Source: Deltaproteobacteria bacterium (GTDB taxonomy: Bacteria; Desulfobacterota; DSM-4660; Desulfatiglandales; HGW-15). Taken from it: a stretch of DNA of 6,865 bases. Location: positions 1-6,865 of the forward strand of contig JAFGPH010000471.1 of assembly GCA_016926135.1 (NCBI GenBank), read 5' to 3'. Of the stretch, positions 4,948 through 6,865 are shown piece after piece; positions within the stretch are counted from its first letter, which is position 1, and each line of letters starts with the position of its first letter. The translations under genes and the position numbers were made by a program. The notes beneath the pieces are model-generated. The model was not told where the DNA came from, did no database searches, and saw only the letters and a list, made by a program, of their open reading frames with translations.

Positions 4948-6747
4948 ATGGCAAAACGGAAACGACTCCTGTGGCATCTGTTTTCCTCGTATCTTCTGAT
5001 CACGATCCTCTCCCTCGTCGTGGCGGTGTGGTATGCTTCCACATCCCTCAAGCACTCCCTGCTCAAGCAGGTCGAAGCGGATCTGGAGGCGAAAGTCCTT
5101 CTCGTGAAGCGGCAGTTCCTGGAACGCCTGAACCCTGCCGACGAGACGAGCATCGATCGCCTGTGCAAGAGCCTGGGCAGCTATGGCTCCACTCGGTTCA
5201 CGGTCATTCTTCCTTCCGGCAGGGTTGCCGGGGATTCCGATGAGGATCCCGGCCGGATGGACAACCACCTGGACAGACCCGAAGTGAGGTCCGCTATTGC
5301 CGGACAACTGGGTGTCTCCACGAGATACAGCGCCACCATCGGGAAACAGATGATGTACGTGGCGTTGCCCGCACTGGATCAGACGGCCCTCCTGGGGGTG
5401 ATCCGCTCAGCGATCCCCGTGAACCCCGTGTTCGAAGCCCTGACGACCATTCAGCTCCGGATCGCCGTCGGCGGGTTGATTATCGCCGGATTTGCGGCTC
5501 TCCTGAGCCTCCTTGTTTCCCACCGCATCCGGAGACCCATCCAGGAGATGAAGGCGGGGGCCCAGGCTTTTGCCCGGGGTGATTTTGAGCATCGACTGCC
5601 CGTGCCGGCCCTGGAAGAGATGGCCACCCTTGCCGATGCCCTGAATCGGATGGCCGGCGAACTCCGGGAACGGATCCATACGATAGCCGAACAGCGCAAT
5701 GAGCTCCGGGCCGTCCTCTCCAGCATGGTGGAAGGGGTTTTCGGGGTGGACCCGGACGAGCGCATCGTGAATATGAACGATGCCGCCTCCAGGATCCTGG
5801 GGTGTGACCGCTCCAGGGTCAAGGGCCAGAGCATCCAGGAGGCGGTGAGGAACCCAGGACTCCAGAAGCTCATCCGGACGGCTCTGTCGCGCGAAGAGCC
5901 CGTAGAGGAGGATATCCTTTTCTACGGCGAAGAGGAACAGATCCTGAACGCCCATGGCACACCCATGCGCGACGCAGCAGGCGGACGCTCAGGGGTTCTC
6001 ATTGTGCTTCACGACATGACCCGGCTCCGCAGACTGGAGAACATCCGCAGGGATTTTGTGGCCAATGTCTCCCATGAGATCAAGACGCCCATCACCGCCA
6101 TCAAGGGCTTTGTGGAGACACTCCTGGACGGCGCCCTCAAGACCCCCAAGGACGCGGAGCGCTTTCTGGGGATCATTCAGAAGCACGTGGATCGACTGGA
6201 AGCCATTGTGGAAGACCTCCTCAGCCTTTCGCGCATAGAGAAAGAGGGGGAAAGCGAGGAGATTGCCCTGCAGGAAGCCGGAATGCGGGAAGTGCTGGCC
6301 GGAGCAATCCAGGCTTGCCAGCCCAAGGCTGCCGCGAAAGGCATCGATGTGCAACTCGTTTGCCCGGAAGACCTTTCGGCCCGAATCAACCCGGCACTGA
6401 TCGAGCAGGCCGTGGTGAACCTCCTGGACAATGCCGTCACCTGCAGTGAGGCAGGAAGTAAGGTCGGCGTGGAGGCCCTGGAGCAAGGAGACGAGATTTG
6501 CATCTGTGTCAGGGACGAGGGCTGCGGAATTGAGAAGGCCCACCTGGACAGGCTCTTCGAGCGCTTCTATCGCGTGGACAAGGCGAGAAGCCGAAACCTC
6601 GGCGGAACGGGCCTGGGACTCGCCATCGTCAAACATATCATGGAGGCCCACGGAGGCCGCACCACCGTGGAAAGCGAACCCGGCAGAGGGAGCACCTTCA
6701 CCCTCCACCTGCCGAAGAACCCCCGTGGCAGGCGCCCCGCCGAATGA
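4948..6747 (+). CDS. phoR: Phosphate regulon sensor histidine kinase PhoR
   Basis: This is a 599-residue inner-membrane histidine kinase. TM1 is at about 8-30, and a periplasmic sensor region (31-168) carries the conserved PhoR pattern DSDEDPGRMDNHLDRPEV...RYSATIG...MYVALPAL. TM2 is at about 169-190, HAMP at about 191-245 and a PAS domain at about 250-360. HisKA contains NVSHEIKTP with the phosphorylated H376. The ATP-binding domain has the N box NLLDNAVTCS (N495), G1 DEGCGIEK (D523), the F box LFERFYRVDKARS and G2 GGTGLGLAI (552-560). It is the long form with a periplasmic domain, unlike the shorter enterobacterial PhoR. It is expected to autophosphorylate on H376, transfer to D54 of PhoB, and act as a phosphatase when phosphate is plentiful. 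The start is three bases after the phoB stop, with GGGAATAGGG as ribosome site, so the two are co-translated. The N box has T498-C499 where K-Y is common. Confidence 0.95.
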   Translation: MAKRKRLLWHLFSSYLLITILSLVVAVWYASTSLKHSLLKQVEADLEAKVLLVKRQFLERLNPADETSIDRLCKSLGSYGSTRFTVILPSGRVAGDSDEDPGRMDNHLDRPEVRSAIAGQLGVSTRYSATIGKQMMYVALPALDQTALLGVIRSAIPVNPVFEALTTIQLRIAVGGLIIAGFAALLSLLVSHRIRRPIQEMKAGAQAFARGDFEHRLPVPALEEMATLADALNRMAGELRERIHTIAEQRNELRAVLSSMVEGVFGVDPDERIVNMNDAASRILGCDRSRVKGQSIQEAVRNPGLQKLIRTALSREEPVEEDILFYGEEEQILNAHGTPMRDAAGGRSGVLIVLHDMTRLRRLENIRRDFVANVSHEIKTPITAIKGFVETLLDGALKTPKDAERFLGIIQKHVDRLEAIVEDLLSLSRIEKEGESEEIALQEAGMREVLAGAIQACQPKAAAKGIDVQLVCPEDLSARINPALIEQAVVNLLDNAVTCSEAGSKVGVEALEQGDEICICVRDEGCGIEKAHLDRLFERFYRVDKARSRNLGGTGLGLAIVKHIMEAHGGRTTVESEPGRGSTFTLHLPKNPRGRRPAE

Positions 6748-6786
6748 TCTCATCCAATCTTCATGTTCCCCTCACGCAGTCCTAAC

Positions 6787-6804
6787 AAATGAGGCTCATT
6801 TTTT
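6787..6804 (+). terminator. Weak terminator-like hairpin after phoR
   Basis: AAATGA, GGC, TCATTT form a 6-base stem with a 3-base loop running into a T tract to 6804. It lies about 40 bases after the phoR stop. The stem is short and mostly A-T, so it may only attenuate, or not work at all. Confidence 0.35.
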
Positions 6805-6852
6805 GAGGCATGTTTCCAGCGGCTAAGTACACATGAAAAGGCCTTGGGGAAA

Positions 6853-6860
6853 AGGAGGTG
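6853..6860 (+). promoter_or_regulatory. Strong Shine-Dalgarno sequence of a gene beginning at or beyond the window edge
   Basis: AGGAGGTG followed by AT is a near-complete match to the anti-Shine-Dalgarno end of 16S rRNA. The ATG at 6861 abuts it and is too close to be used, so the start is probably just past 6865. An upstream ATG at 6836 also opens a frame to the edge but has no ribosome site. A gene of the phosphate regulon (pst, phoU) is possible here but cannot be seen. Confidence 0.5.
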
Positions 6861-6865
6861 ATGAA

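Noticed and set aside
5989..6753. Minus-strand open frame of 254 codons opposite phoR
   Set aside because: Antisense to the HisKA and ATP-binding domains of phoR; a typical shadow frame in GC-rich coding DNA.
1..6865. CRISPR array, tRNA, insertion-sequence ends or transposase
   Set aside because: I looked for regularly spaced repeats, cloverleaf arms, and transposase motifs with terminal inverted repeats and saw none.

Overview
The window looks like a chromosomal segment of a GC-rich Gram-negative bacterium. The style of the PhoB/PhoR pair and the mix of decaying AAA+/DUF4143 and zeta-like genes would fit a Desulfobacterota (deltaproteobacterial) genome, but this is an impression; no rRNA or marker gene fixes the taxonomy.

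Layout. The left edge (2-109, +) is the last 35 codons of a biotin--protein ligase (BirA) gene. An accessory island follows. It holds a complete AAA+/DUF4143 ATPase on the minus strand (303-1556). Next, also on the minus strand, is the remains of a toxin-antitoxin-like operon: a 57-codon small gene (1844-2017) translationally coupled to a zeta-toxin-like P-loop ATPase (2014-2297) that has lost its middle. A perfect 7-7-7 inverted repeat and a consensus -35 box lie upstream at 2386-2417. After about 550 bases with no recognisable gene, a good sigma70-type promoter (3020-3047) leads into a second AAA+/DUF4143 gene (3082-3767, +), which has also lost its middle and changed frame. The island ends in a second, diverged copy of the BirA C-terminus (about 3884-4057), so direct repeats of about 84% identity (1-83 and 3946-4028) bracket the whole island.

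The right part is a conserved phosphate-sensing operon: phoB (4258-4944) and phoR (4948-6747), three bases apart. Four pentamers at exactly 11-base spacing (4162-4199) precede phoB and look like a PHO box for autoregulation. The last 118 bases hold a weak terminator-like hairpin and a near-perfect Shine-Dalgarno sequence at the window edge, implying another gene just beyond it.

How they work together. PhoR is a membrane histidine kinase that phosphorylates PhoB, which would act on the PHO-box repeats. The accessory genes are unrelated to this and look like a decaying insertion between a birA gene and the pho operon. I do not see a clearly new functional system. The most interesting signals are the birA-bracketed island, the recurring loss of gene middles, the overlooked small gene with its possible operator, and the 11-base periodic repeats.
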